Assembly: GCF_003286085.1 (NCBI RefSeq)
Contig: NW_020825294.1
Span: 14,220,501 to 14,284,500, forward strand
Direction of reading: 5' to 3'
DNA from: Drosophila persimilis
Taxonomy: Eukaryota > Arthropoda > Insecta > Diptera > Drosophilidae
Length of the DNA stretch: 64,000 nt
Shown here piece by piece: positions 32,000-42,440 of this stretch (position 1 is the stretch's first letter; every line of letters begins with the position of its first letter). Below the pieces are notes generated by a model, which saw only the letters and a list, made by a program, of their open reading frames with translations, was not told the DNA's origin and did no database searches. The position numbers and the translations under genes were made by a program.

Positions 32000-33265
32000 C
32001 TAATTACTAGAAAGGTGTGTAAGGATTAATGATTTAATAAGAGGAAGATAATTAGTGGTGGATATAATATGGTAGAGGGAATTATAATCCGAGCATAAGA
32101 CCCTAGACGGTTCATGCAAGGAATAATTCGATCTACAAAGTGGAAGGAAGAACGGTAACAAATTTCTAGTAAGTCTAATAGGAATCGTGAAGTTTATGCG
32201 GCTCAACAGATCAGGGCTGTCTATGTCACCCCTGATCAAGTTGTGCATAAAAATCACACCAAGCATTTTTCTACGGTTAACCAAGGATGGGAGGTTTACT
32301 AATAGCAGTCTACTAGAGTAAGATGGGAGTATCACACCTTCATCCCAGTTAAGGCCCCACAGAGCAAAGAGTAAAAAGTTTTTCTGTACTGATTCTATAC
32401 GGTCCTGGTGTACTTTGTACTGACGGCACCATACACAGGAGCCGTATTCTAAGATGGGACGAACAAGCAAGGTGTAGAGAGTCTTTGTTATATAGGGGTC
32501 GTCCAATTCCTTTGACCACCTCTTTATACACCCAAGCACGCCCATGGCCTTATTTACCATGGTAGAAATGTGTTCGGAAAACTTGAACTTGGAGTCTAAC
32601 ATAACACCAAGATCATCCACCAGGGTAATTCTCTCAAGATAACCACCAAATGGGGAAAAGGGAGCCAACAAGGGGCTAGAACGGTGAAATGTCATAACTT
32701 TGCATTTCAAGGCACCTTAACACCGTAACAAGTTTGCACAACACCATGACTGAAAGTTATTGAGATCGGATTGCAAGCGAGAATGAAATGAAATGTCCTT
32801 ATACTGGACACAGAGCTTAACATCATCCGCATACATATGTACTCGAGAGTATGTTAATACCGAAGGCAGGTCATTAATAGGGAGTGTGCAGAGTAAGGGG
32901 CCTAGATGGCTGCCCCGTGGTACCCCCGAAGAAACGTTTAGTGGTAAAGAGAGGGAGTTTTTGAAGAGGACTCTTTGAGACCTGGAACAAAGATAGCTAG
33001 AAATCCATCTCAGGATGTTGTGCGGAAACCCTAAAAGGTCAAGTTTATGCGCTAAAATGGAATGGTTTACAGAGTCGAATGCTTTACTAAAGTCGGTGTA
33101 AATAACATCCGTCTGTAAGTTACCTTGAAAGCCTTTAATAATGAAAAAGGTAAACTCTAACAAATTCGTGGTGGTTGATCGCTGACTTATAAATCCATGA
33201 TGAGTTGGAGATATAAGTGACTTGCAAAGGTGTTGCAAGTGCGAAGTTAAGACTTTCTCAAACAT
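32000..33265 (-). pseudogene. CR1-like ORF2 reverse transcriptase and C-terminus
   Basis: Frame 33265-32717 encodes MFEKVLTSHLQHLCKSLISP, TDFSKAFDSVNHSILAHKLD, SSGVPRGSHLGPLL and YADDVKLC. A frame break at about 32715 (near LLRC) leads to 32710-32000: KVMTFHRSSPLLAPFSPFGG, VDDLGVMLDSKFKFSEHIST, then EYGSCVWCRQYKVHQDRIES and the C-terminal tail ending LTHLSSN. Only one break interrupts about 420 codons, so this is the best CR1 copy here. Compared with copy 1 it retains the ~300 bp missing there. Confidence 0.85.
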
Positions 33266-33612
33266 TTTAGGAATAGCGGATAACTTTGCTATAGCTTTAT
33301 AGATTTTTGCATCAGACTTGCTACCTTTTTATGGAGAGGAATAATAAACGATTCCTTCCAGATCAGGGGGAAGCAAGAAGAATCGATGGGCAGGGTGAAT
33401 AGTTTAAGCAAGGATCCACACATAGCCTCGGCGCAGTACCTGAGTACACAAGCTGGAACCCCGTCTGGACCCGGTAAAAACACCGGCTTAACTAGTCGAA
33501 GATCATGAAGTAAAGAACATTCATTTAACAAGGGACTGAAAATGCCGTTCGACCCCAGTAAACCGTATGGGTAGCTTTCCTCAGAATAGGTGGCCAAAAT
33601 TTGGCGGAGCAA
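33266..33612 (-). pseudogene. CR1-like ORF2, start of RT
   Basis: The minus frame 33612-33289 encodes YSEESYPYGLLGSNGIFSPL, VKPVFLPGPDGVPACVLRYC, LIWKESFIIPLHKKVASL, the N-terminal fingers of RT; it matches window bases 90-350. A frame break occurs before MFEKVLTSHLQ. Upstream it joins ORF1 directly, so the endonuclease has been deleted. Confidence 0.8.
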
Positions 33613-34101
33613 ATGGTGTTAAAATATAGTTGGGGAGATGCTTATCTTAAACGAGGCTATCTCCCTGGCATAAGAGAAGTTAAATTTCTCCACCTTTAAA
33701 CCCACGGCTTTTAATTTGCTTTCAATAAAAGCAATTACATCATTAGATGTGAGGTCAGGAGCCAGCCGTGAAACAAAAACTTGTCGTTTTGGTGGGACTC
33801 CCACCAGTGGTTTAGTCACCACAGGCCTAGTACCTGTGGTGGCAATATCCGGAGGTCCGGAACGTCTATTTACTGGTGGGATCGGGATAGATGGGACAAC
33901 TAGCGAACTTGCGGACAACAGGGACGCTGCAGACGTACTTGGCTGCCCATTCTCCGAGGCGATGAATTCGGCTACCGAATCTGCATCGCCATCAGCTGTC
34001 GTTGCCCTTGGAGTGGCAAACGAGATCAACTGCTGCACACTTGGAGTGGTCGGAGTCAGTTCTTCGGCGGCGCACGGCTGAGTGACGGTTGGCACTTGCA
34101 G
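33613..34101 (-). pseudogene. CR1-like ORF1 fragment
   Basis: The minus strand encodes a Pro/Ser/Thr-rich stretch (PCAAEELTPTTPSVQQLISF, STSAASLLSASSLVVPSIPI) and then PKRQVFVSRLAPDLTSNDVI, AFIESKLKAVGLKVEKFNFS, an RRM-like block typical of CR1/Jockey-superfamily ORF1. It ends FKISISPTIF and then jumps into ORF2 RT (deletion junction about 33615). An upstream extension to 34221 is only read-through of the flanking DINE-1. Confidence 0.65.
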
Positions 34102-34240
34102 ATAATAATGATCCGATCTGATCCAGATTCGGCAATCTAATCGATATGGTAATTTTCTATGATTGTGCGGTTTGTAAACTTGTAACATAACAGTGAGATC
34201 TAAAAGAGGTGGGAGCTTCAAAAGATTTAATACTCTCTAA

Positions 34241-34984
34241 GGGCTCGCGCACACTGTAGCTGAAAGCGGAGCTGAAATCAAAGCTGAAAGCTCAGCTGAT
34301 CTGAGAGCTTTTCTCAGGCAGAATCAGCTTGCAGGTGCGTACATTGTCGGCTGATCTGATTGCTGAAAGCTGAAAACCACTGCCTCCCTTTGTCTATCTC
34401 CTTAAGTGGCATCAATAGATATCATAATAATTATTATTATTATATTGTTAATGAATTATTACTTCACAGCACGTACAGTAGCCAGACGGAAGTTTTCTTC
34501 GTTTTTTTTTTTTTAATTACGTGTATTTTAACCACATTTCCGTTGAGTTTGTATTCGTATTACTTTTATTTTACGAATTATTATTACATTTTTACATTAC
34601 ATTGGTAATGGTAAATAATAAAACTTTTTTGCCCAATTTATCGCCTTCCAGAAATTATAGAAATAAAACTATTGTTCAAATATTTTTAATAGTCCCGCTT
34701 ATTCCCCAGCGCTGGGTTAACCGTAATTTCGCTTAAAAATTTTTTGCAGCCCATTTTCGATCACTTATGAACCAATACAATGAACAAAATCAGCAATCAG
34801 CTTGCTGAAAAAACAAACATGCTTGATCGATCAAACTAAGCTGAGCTGATTTCAGCGAGCTTTTTCAGCTTTCAGCTCAGCTCAGTCTGCAATGTGCGCA
34901 CTTGCACCGGTGCAGTGTGTTTGTTTTTTCAGAGCTTATAAATCAGCTATCAGCTCCGCTTTCAGCTACAGTGTGCGCGAGCCC
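34241..34984. mobile_element. PIF/Harbinger-like MITE with TAA target duplication
   Basis: 744 bp bounded by GGGCTCGCGCACACTGTAGC and its reverse complement. The terminal inverted repeats are identical for about 36 bp (to GGAGCTGA) and continue as clustered AGCTGA/TCAGCT motifs. TAA lies on both sides (34238-34240, 34985-34987), and joining the flanks across one TAA restores the DINE-1 sequence CTCTCTAAGATCTGTGG. A 3-bp TWA duplication with GGG-starting ends fits PIF/Harbinger. Interior is AT-rich (34384-34740) with no transposase, so it is non-autonomous. Confidence 0.75.
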
Positions 34985-35274
34985 TAAGATCTGTGGATGA
35001 CCCAGATTTTCGCTTTCGGGCGAAATTTTGTATATACACTTGTAACATTGTGATATCACAGTAGTCTGCATACAAAGTTTGTTTGCTCGGATACAAAGCT
35101 TGGACGGTCAGACAGAAATGGCTATATCGACTTGGCTATTGATGTTGATCAAGAATATATGTACTTTATGGGGTCGGAAACGCTACGTTCTGTGTGTTAC
35201 ACACTTCCACTTTCACCTCAAAGCTAATATACTATAGGGGTAGTACATACTCTTTTTAAGATTTGGGTATAAAA

Positions 35275-35394
35275 CCAAACTAGCAAGGGTTTCAAAACTT
35301 ACATTAAACATCTATGCGCATTCAATGCATTTAATTACTGTAAAGACGCTGTGAGTATACATTAAGACAAATATATTGATTCGTACACCCGTAT
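35275..35394. other. Short spacer
   Basis: Nothing recognised. Confidence 0.3.
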
Positions 35395-35640
35395 CATTAA
35401 AGTTTGGTCATCAATACATTGGCCTTGATGATGTCTAAAAGCCTTCGGTGAATACTTTTCACAAAGGTGTCCCATTCACTAATTGTGTCCCACTAAAAAC
35501 CAGTGCCATTTTTAACGATTCTTTCGATATAATTTTGCTCTTCCGTTTTTTTTTTTTACAAAATTCCCCGAACATGCTTCGCGGAACCTAAGTCAGGTAA
35601 CTGGGGTGGAGCCTGGGCTATGAGCCATGGCTATTAATTC
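35395..35640 (-). pseudogene. Tc1-like transposase C-terminus relic
   Basis: The minus strand reads AQAPPQLPDLGSAKHVRGIL near 35610-35550 (from QSPDLNPIEHVWG-like sequence), then EEQNYIERIVKNGTGF, then TISEWDTFVKSIHRRLLDII and KANVLMTKL with a stop near 35400. This order is the C-terminal end of Tc1/mariner transposases. The catalytic region is not present. It differs from the Tc1 relics at 15310 and 61859. Confidence 0.45.
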
Positions 35641-36498
35641 TGACAACATTCAATACTTTAAGATAGTTTCTCCAGCTAAAGCCAGGAAAAGTGACTTGGA
35701 TAATGGAGCACTCAACAAGCGATTCAATATTTTTACCATTTAAATCTTAATAAGACGTAAAATTTACTAAATATGTACATATGTATGTATGTACACATAT
35801 ATGCACATATGTATGTACGTCAATGCATCATGGATTTTTGTTTTGGAAAACCTCACAAATCTGAACGACTGCTTAATGTAAATAAAAGGTTTACATACCA
35901 AAATAACTGATAGGAAGAATATTTCTTTTGTTATGTTGATACAAACATGCATATATAAAAATTAAGACAGGGTGCTGTTTATTTAGACAATGCACTACAA
36001 AGGAGTGTAGATTTTTTATAGAAAGCTATGCACATTCATATGTAACTGTGTGCATATGGAAAAATGTTTTAATTTTTGTAAACACAATTCGAATCTATTT
36101 TCACTGACCCCTCTTTTTTAAAGCGAAATTCACCGATGTACAGTGAAAAGTATTATTTACAAGCAAGCACTATTCATTGTATTTTACTTGACAAACTGAT
36201 CGAATATCTGTACTCGATAAAATGTAACTATTCTCTATTACTAATTTTTGTTAAACTATTTTCATACATACATATGTATGTATGTATATGTATCTATGAA
36301 GAAGTGTCATAATTGTAATATTTGTACACATTTTTAATTTTATAGGCCCTGTTCCTGCTTGGACGTTCATTAGAAATTGACCAATTCGATTTGACTTGTA
36401 ATTCCGGTATGGGCACATCGAAAGATGTTTTTAAATTGATTCCAGCTGCTGAATTCATATGAAATAAAAATGTATCTACTGAACCTCTAATATATAGG

Positions 36499-36533
<35 letters not shown>

Positions 36534-36574
36534 CAATTTACATAATATCAAAAACCGTTCAAAATACTATTCGC
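35641..36574. other. AT-rich spacer with microsatellites
   Basis: ATGTATGTATGTAC-type runs at 35775-35820 and 36265-36290 and a (TA)16 run at 36500-36531. The minus frame 36551-36294 reads through the TA run and is not a convincing gene. Confidence 0.5.
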
Positions 36575-37410
36575 TATCTGAATCTGCAATATTGTGGATG
36601 CAACAGATTCTCGTCCTTTGTGGGGGCGGAAGGGGGTGGGGCGAAATTCTGAGATATACGTTTTATAGTGAGATCTAACAGAAGTGCGGATACCAAATTT
36701 GGTTACTCTAGCCTTAATAGTCTCTGAGATTGAGAGGATGCCTCAGATTTTCGTCCTTTGCGGGGGCGGAAGGGGGTGTGGCGAAATTTGGACATAAAAC
36801 GGTCAAGGTCCGATATCACAGGAGTGTGGATACCAAATTTGGTTGCTCTAGCTCTTATGGGTTCTGAGATCCTTGAACTCATATTTTGCAATTGCCAAAA
36901 CCGACCATGAAACCTGTGTGTTAGAGTGAGACAGAGCGAGAAAGAGTGAAATTGTTTTCGTGATTCTGGCTATAATAATTATACGATCTGGTTCAGATTT
37001 TGCACTCTAGAAGATATAGTCATCTTCTACGATTCTGCGTTTTTAGTTTTCTCGTATCGTCGAAATTGTGGATGCCACAGATTTTCGCCCTTTGTGGGGG
37101 CGGAAGTGGGCGGGGCAAAGTTTTGAAATATTTTTGTAGCAGTGACATATCACAGAAGTCTGGATCCAAAACATCGTTGCTCTAGCTCTTATAGTCTTTG
37201 AGCACTAGTCGCTGAAGGGGACGGACAGACGGACAGACGGACGGACGGACAGACGGACAGACAGACATGGCTCAATCAACTCGGCTATTGATGCTGATCA
37301 AGAATATATATACTTTATGGGGTCGGAAACGATTCCTTCTGGACGTTACACACATCCACTTTTACCACAAATCTAATATACCCCAATACTCATTTTGAGT
37401 ATCGGGTATA
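36575..37410 (-). mobile_element. DINE-1-like copy 7
   Basis: Minus-oriented, with two CAGATTTTCGTCC/ACCAAATTTGGTTGCTC units, the uninterrupted ACCGACCATGAAACCTGTGT junction used to interpret copy 2, a long GACGGACAGACGG run (37218-37265) and the end GAGTATCGGGTATA. It lacks the AACGTTGTGAGTTGC end. Confidence 0.85.
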
Positions 37411-38288
37411 ACAAGTGAATTTAGGTTTCGGATTCAGCCGTCTGTCCGAAGAACATCAACATCTTCAAGAGAACCAAGTGCTACATGGGCCGCGCCTCGT
37501 AACAGAACACCCAAGAGGAGCAGCTCCGGTTTGAATTATGTATGTTGGGGCTCAGCACCTGTGGCGTGGTAATGCGGCGTCAGCTGCGTAGCCGGCGCCG
37601 TAGACTGAGATAAATTTCAGAACGGCCTATATAAGGTGCAGTTATTAGTAGTTGTTTTTGTTGTTGCATTACATTACCACTGATGTGAATATTTTATGAT
37701 ATATTTTATTTACATATTTTTTCAATTCACGCTTATTTTAGATAATATGCATTCCAAATTCATACATACATATGTATCTATGTATAAATTTGCCATATAT
37801 CTACCGCATTTCGGAAAGCTCGTACTTATTTCATCGTTGTTCTCATCGCTTGTTAAATACATGCATGTCTCTAGTTGGTCAAATATTAAGCTCAAAACAG
37901 TGGAATCATTTCTATCGTTATCAATCCAAATATTGAGAAATTTTTTTTTAGAAAAATTCAACATAACGTATAAAGTGAAAACATCCGTTAAATTTCAAGC
38001 CGCCGCAAATAATAGAAATTAGTAATAGCTATATGACATTAGACTTTTCTAAATGTTCTGCGAAGAGAGAGATGGTATGATAGTACGTAGCCTTCTATAA
38101 ACACGTCTCCGGGCGGTCAGTCTATAAATGCGGAACTATTTGCGAAAAACTGATGTTATAGCCAGCCAGCAAAATTGGTTCTGAAAATTGCAATGATCGA
38201 AAATCGCTGCCTGCTTGCTTTTCTCATAGTCTAATGTCATAAAGGTATAAAAATACACTCTTTACATTAATTTAGTATACATACAGGC
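37411..38288. other. Unassigned, with an LTR-like promoter piece
   Basis: From about 37549 the sequence TGTTGGGGCTCAGCACC, GC-rich and followed by CCTATATAAGG (TATA-like, 37627-37636) and CAGTTATTAGTAGTTG, resembles the U3/R start of an LTR. No partner LTR was seen. 37696-38022 is open on the plus strand but AT-rich, with no recognised domain. Confidence 0.3.
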
Positions 38289-38664
38289 AGGCTCCGTTTT
38301 TCATTTACTTTTGCGGATCACGTTTTCAGCTAAAACGTTTCGTTTTCGTTTTAAGGCTCTCCAGTTTTCATATATTTTTACTGTTTGCAACAAAACGAAA
38401 ATTGTTGTTGTTGTTGAAATAAAATGATTTATAAAGAAAGCAAAAGTTAAATTACGCTGATACAGGTGTCAAGTTTATGTTAATGCATCAATAAGTCATC
38501 TATTTTTTTGCAATTAAGGTTCGGTTCGTTGTTTTCATTTCGTCACCGAAAATGTTTTCGGTTTGAAAAAGAATAAATCGTGCAGAATGTGAAAACGGGA
38601 GCCCCAATTTATGTGTATTCAAAAGTAAATCGGAAAACTTTTGTGAATGTGAAAAACGGAGCCT
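38289..38664. repeat. MITE candidate with 15-bp inverted ends
   Basis: AGGCTCCGTTTTTCA at 38289 and its exact reverse complement ending at 38664 bound 376 bp. A second, inner inverted relation (GCGGATCACGTTTTC / GTGAAAACGGGAGCC) supports a hairpin-like element. The interior contains a GTT microsatellite (38405-38416). No target duplication is clear, so the class is unknown. Confidence 0.4.
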
Positions 38665-38712
38665 AGCTGATAGTTACATTTTGAAAAAAGTTAGCACAAA
38701 ATTTGGTGTTAT

Positions 38713-39106
38713 CACTAACCATACAGTATATTGATGTGCCAGTTCATACCACGAAAGCGTCACACACTGGCTAGCGCGTTCAGTACCCCAGAGTACTGAC
38801 GCGTCATCATGAGAGAGAACGCAGAGAGAACATCTTTGCGCACACGCAATATGTTTCGACAAAAATATGTGATTGTATGACTTTTCAGATTTTTTGAACT
38901 CTCTCAGGTCTGGATCTGTTTTGCCTCCAGCATGTTTTAGTGTATGGGTGCACATACATTCTCACGTACTTTGCGTGTGTGTGTGTAGTATTGCTGGCCG
39001 CTAGAACTAAAATTTGAGTTTGGTTCGTGTTTTGTGTCTTTTGATGGACTGACCTACCGCCACAAAATAAATAAAGAATGGGCAGGGGGTGGGGGTATGG
39101 TACACA
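38713..39106 (+). repeat. Unclassified ~400-bp repeat, copy 1
   Basis: Begins CACTAACCATACAGTATA, contains GTCACACACTGGCTAGCGCG, GTACCCCAGAGTACTGACGC, AATATGTTTCGACAAAAATA and TTGCTGGCCGCTAGAACT, and ends GGGCAGGGGGTGGGGGTATG GTACAC. Copy 2 at 51666-52068 is nearly the same; copy 3 is split between 45904-46030 and 57355-57488. Start CACTAACCATAC and end GTATGGTACAC are weakly inverse. No coding. It may be a MITE or an LTR; I cannot name it. Confidence 0.6.
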
Positions 39107-39365
39107 AGTAGCTGTGTTTCGTGATATGTAGGTGTGTATTTTGTTCTGGGGCGCGGTAGGTTGGCCGTTCGAATCGGTGGTGGAAACGTAACTAACTTCT
39201 AAGGCTTATGATCTATGCTCTATGCTGGCTTGAGCGCCGTGTGGATCGTGACCTGTGGATCGTAGACCTCCCGAGCGCCCCTCCGAGTGCACGAGCCCAA
39301 GCTGGGACCGGAGCGCCCGGCGTTGGCACAGTGCGCGGCAATCATCTCCTGCTGGCCTGAACTCT
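39107..39365. other. GC-rich spacer
   Basis: Contains GAGCGCCCCTCCGAGTGCAC and similar GC-rich sequence, unlike its AT-rich neighbours. No domain recognised. Confidence 0.3.
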
Positions 39366-39657
39366 TTTAAACGTATATCTCAGAATTTCGCCCCACCCGC
39401 TTCCGCCCCCACAAAAAACGAAAATCTGTGGCATCCACAATATTGAAGATTTGAGAAAACTAAAAACGCAGAATCATAGATAATGACCATATCTATCAAA
39501 TTGCTGTATCTGGATCAGATCGGATCATTTTTGTAGCCAAAAGCAAGAAATCAATTTGCAGTGGCTACGCAGCGCTCGACGACATGTTTTCCGTTTTCCG
39601 TCTCAATGTAGCTATACTGACTATGTATCGGGTATAAATGTAGAGCTGCGGTTTGCG
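39366..39657 (+). mobile_element. DINE-1-like copy 8, partial
   Basis: Right half only: CTCAGAATTTCGCCCCACCC, AAAATCTGTGGCATCCACAA, GTGGCTACGCAGCGCTCGAC, TATCGGGTATAAATGTAGAG ending at GCTGCGG. The GTCY run and left end are missing. Abuts a Ty3/gypsy relic. Confidence 0.8.
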
Positions 39658-40640
39658 CTCTGGGTTTGGTTCTCTGACGTTATCGTTGTGCCTGCATTTT
39701 TTAAGAAATCTATTTCTAGTATGAGGTTGTCTGGTACTCCTATCATAATTAGGAACGATTGTGTGGTTTCTTTTCCCCACCGTTCTACTGTTGTTTTTAT
39801 TCTGCATGTTGTTCTCCGAGTGCTTCCATCCTCGAGCCGGACGCGGATCCTCCAGCTGCGATCCAATGCTGGCCCGTCCTAGCAGTTCGTTCTTGTTGAA
39901 TATTAATTGTGTGGTGTCCCAACCTGCTGGTTTTGAGCCCCGGGAGTTTCGAGGGTTTGTGCTGAGCCCTGTGCGTTTTCCTGTGGTTTTCTGCAGCAGT
40001 CTATCATGCGTACTCCTTTTTTGTTGCAAGTCCAGCAGTACAGTACATGTTCCCTGCTGCGTATTCGGGTTTTATGGCCATAGTTTCCACATCGGTGAAT
40101 ATCTTTTGTGGATATTGTCTCCTCTGCTATGATGGTTGGTCGTTTTGTTGGTTGTTCCATTGGCGACATGTAACCTTGGAGAGTGCTGCCTCCGTTTATA
40201 TTTTTCCTCTTATATATGAATATGACCTCCGACAGCGTTGGAAATTCTCTTCTTTTCACGTATAGTTTCAGGGGCAGATGGCAGTTCTGGTATGTTATTT
40301 CCCGTTTTTCCTGCTCTGTGTATGTTCCGAACCTCATTAGTTTCCTTATCTCCTGGAGGTAGTCCCTCATGGTTTCTGTTTCCGCTTGTTTTCGCTCCGC
40401 CACTTGCTTTACTAGCTCCTCTTGGTATCTGGGGTATATGAAGTTCTCCTTTAGTACGGCCTTTGCTTCGTTCTATGATGTCACTGGCGTCTCTCTCTGT
40501 GTGCCACCAGTCCCGTGCGCTCTCCTCCAGGATTATCGGCACTGCGAATACCAGGTGGTCCAATTCTAATCAATAGGTCTCTGCTAATTCCTCCATCCTG
40601 ATCAGGAATTCTAGCAGTTCTTCTTGCCAAATGAAGGACA
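39658..40640 (-). pseudogene. Ty3/gypsy gag and protease relic, minus strand
   Basis: Minus frames: 40563-40210 with DHLVFAVPIILEESARDWWH (gag core ARxWW), then 40403-39903 with MAERKQAETETMRDYLQEIR, NCHLPLKLYVKRREFPTLSE and the zinc-binding stretch CGNYGHKTRIRS...YCWTCNKKGVRMIDC, then 39866-39621 with RIRVRLEDGSTRRTTCRIKT and IGVPDNLILEIDFLKNAGTT (the C-terminal ILGxDFL-like motif of the protease, here E for G). One or two frame changes. Pol beyond the protease is absent, cut at 39657 by the DINE-1 junction. Confidence 0.7.
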
Positions 40641-40859
40641 GAAGGGAGCAGTCAAGAGACAGGAGTAGAAACGGAGTAAGCGGTATTGGAGTGAGCGGTT
40701 TGGCGAATACACTGGCATGTTTGAGAGAAGAACCAAGGCAGATATTGAGTGAAACACTGCCGCCAGATTTATCTGAGAGAGTGACGCCATTTTTAATTGA
40801 ACACCTGCCGCTGCAATTGAGTTAACATTTGCTGCCACAATTGAATGAAAATTTGGTCA
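40641..40859. other. Unassigned stretch
   Basis: Plus frame 40631-40825 encodes a basic N-terminus (KDRREQSRDRSRN) with no recognised domain. It may be the 5' end of the adjacent BEL relic or a junction. Confidence 0.3.
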
Positions 40860-41194
40860 CAAGTCACGCTGAGTACAAACTGTACAACGATAAGCTACTC
40901 CTCGCCTCGTGCAAATCTTACACAATGGTTGCACACTTGAGCATGTGGCTAATTGACCTCGCTAAACTGCACCATTACAGACGTCAGGAGAAAGGGTCTT
41001 AAGGGAAGATCATATATTCATATAGATCAGGAGCGGTATAACGACCGTATCAAGTTTTGCCCAATATGTGAAGGGCGGCACACGATCAAAGACTGCAAGA
41101 CTGATGCGATAAATTTGGCGGGAAGGAGTTAAGTGCGACGAGCCGATGCCAAAGGAATTGGCCAAAACAGGGTGTAGGGATCAGCAGCTGCGTA
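40860..41194 (+). pseudogene. BEL/Pao gag zinc-knuckle relic
   Basis: Plus strand reads HYRRQEKGS and, through a frame change, ERYNDRIKFCPICEGRHTIK DC, a C-x2-C-x4-H-x4-C-type cluster. It joins RNase H directly at about 41195, so protease and RT are deleted. Confidence 0.45.
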
Positions 41195-42440
41195 GTCTGG
41201 ACTGACTTAAAATCTGTGCTGCACTGCTTAAGCAGCACCCACCAGCGGTACAAACAGCTTGTCGGAAATCGGATGGCGGAGCTTTTAGAATCCCTTGAGG
41301 TATCCCAGTGGAGGTGGGTACCATCTGCAGAAAACGTGGCAGACGACTCAACGCGGACGCAACGCCATGTGGATCTTAGTCAAGGATCACGATGGCTGTG
41401 GACCCTTTTTTCTAAGTGAACCTGATGAAAATTGGCCGAAATCTTCTACAAGTGATGGTTCCTGCGCACAGACCATGTTCCATCGGAGTTTGCACTGTTC
41501 ATGGTAATCATGTTCATATCTTTGCAGTGGTTTTCCAACTACAGCCGACTGGTCAAGACTGCTGCATGGGTCCGCAGATTCATCCTAGGACAGAACGGTG
41601 AGCTCAAGCGATACGGCCTCACTGCTACCGAGTGGGCCGATGCAGAGCGTATCTTGATCCAGCAGGCGCAATTTGAGGCGTTCGCTAAGGAGATCCAATA
41701 GATGACCGTCTCTAAAGGCCTTCAATTGCGAGAGATGACGACGACGATGCAATTATACGTTCCTGTGGAAGTATTGATGCCGCCGCGTGCATGCAATTCA
41801 GCGTGCGGCGCCCAATCGTAATATCGCCCGTCACTACCACGTAAAGATACGGTATCATAATCTTGATTTTAATATAAGCGATATCCTGATGAAGTTCTGG
41901 ATAACTAATCTACGAAGGATGATAGCCAATTGTCACAGAACAGAGAGAGCGACCGATCCTACCTGTGATTGGTCCTTTGCCAGAGGGCGGGCCGGATGCC
42001 AACGAATGGCTATTGAAATATTCCGGCCTGGATTACTTGGGGCCGTTGCTCGTGATGACTGGACGTCGAACGTAGAAGAGGTGGGTCGCACTATTTACCT
42101 GCCTAAGTACAAGGGCCATCTACATGGAACTGCTTGCAGATTCGAACATCATCGCCATCAGAACCGATGGTCCGATAGAGAAGCGAGAACTTTGTCGGAG
42201 TCCATTAAGAAGCCAGGAATTTCGATGAAGCCTTCGATCTTAGATCTGGGAAAGAATGGTCCAGTGCGTCAAGAAGGTGATGGCGCGTACTATTGAGGTT
42301 ACCTCAAAGGAGGTACAAGGAAGTTTCCTTATCGAGACGGAGAATAATGTCAAGCCAGTCACGGTTGGACAGTAGGCCCCTCTTACCCCGAACGACATGC
42401 TAAAAGGAGTAGCCGAGAGGAATAGAGGAGGAGTATAATA
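41195..42440 (+). pseudogene. BEL/Pao RNase H end and integrase relic
   Basis: 41198-41419 encodes VWTDLKSVLHCLSSTHQRYK and EVSQWRWVPSAENVADDSTR (RNase H end). 41501-41701 encodes WFSNYSRLVKTAAWVRRFIL, GLTATEWADAERILIQQAQF (RNase H to integrase linker). 41860-42290 encodes KFWITNLRRMIANC..., then pieces of the integrase core (LPKYKGHLHGTACRFEHHRH, RTLSESIKKP). Many frame breaks. Distinct from the BEL at 24.2-31 kb and from the roo-like element. Confidence 0.65.

Larger units (their letters stand above)
31790..34101 (-). mobile_element. CR1-like element nested in DINE-1
   Basis: A 2.3-kb minus-strand insertion flanked by ATAATAAT on both sides (31782-31789 and 34102-34109), an 8-bp target duplication. 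It contains part of ORF1, a large internal deletion, the ORF2 RT, and the 3' UTR ending GCATTGCGTGTTAACGTCC on the minus strand. It is 5' truncated within ORF1. Confidence 0.85.
31630..35274 (-). mobile_element. DINE-1-like copy 6, split by two insertions
   Basis: Three pieces of one minus-oriented copy: 31630-31789 (right end with TATACCCGATACTTAGGC), 34102-34240 (GATCCGATCTGATCCAGATT) and 34988-35274 (GATCTGTGGATGACCCAG to TTTGGGTATA). The first gap is a CR1-like element, the second a MITE. Target duplications at both gaps (ATAATAAT and TAA) show the host copy was continuous before these events. Confidence 0.8.

Noticed and set aside
34082-34221. N-terminal extension of the CR1 ORF1 frame
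   Set aside because: Bases above 34101 are flanking DINE-1 sequence and the target duplication, so the extension is accidental read-through.
37200-37270. GACGGACAGACGG direct repeats as a CRISPR-like or satellite array
   Set aside because: This is the GTCY microsatellite that is part of every DINE-1 copy here; there are no spacers and the organism is a eukaryote.
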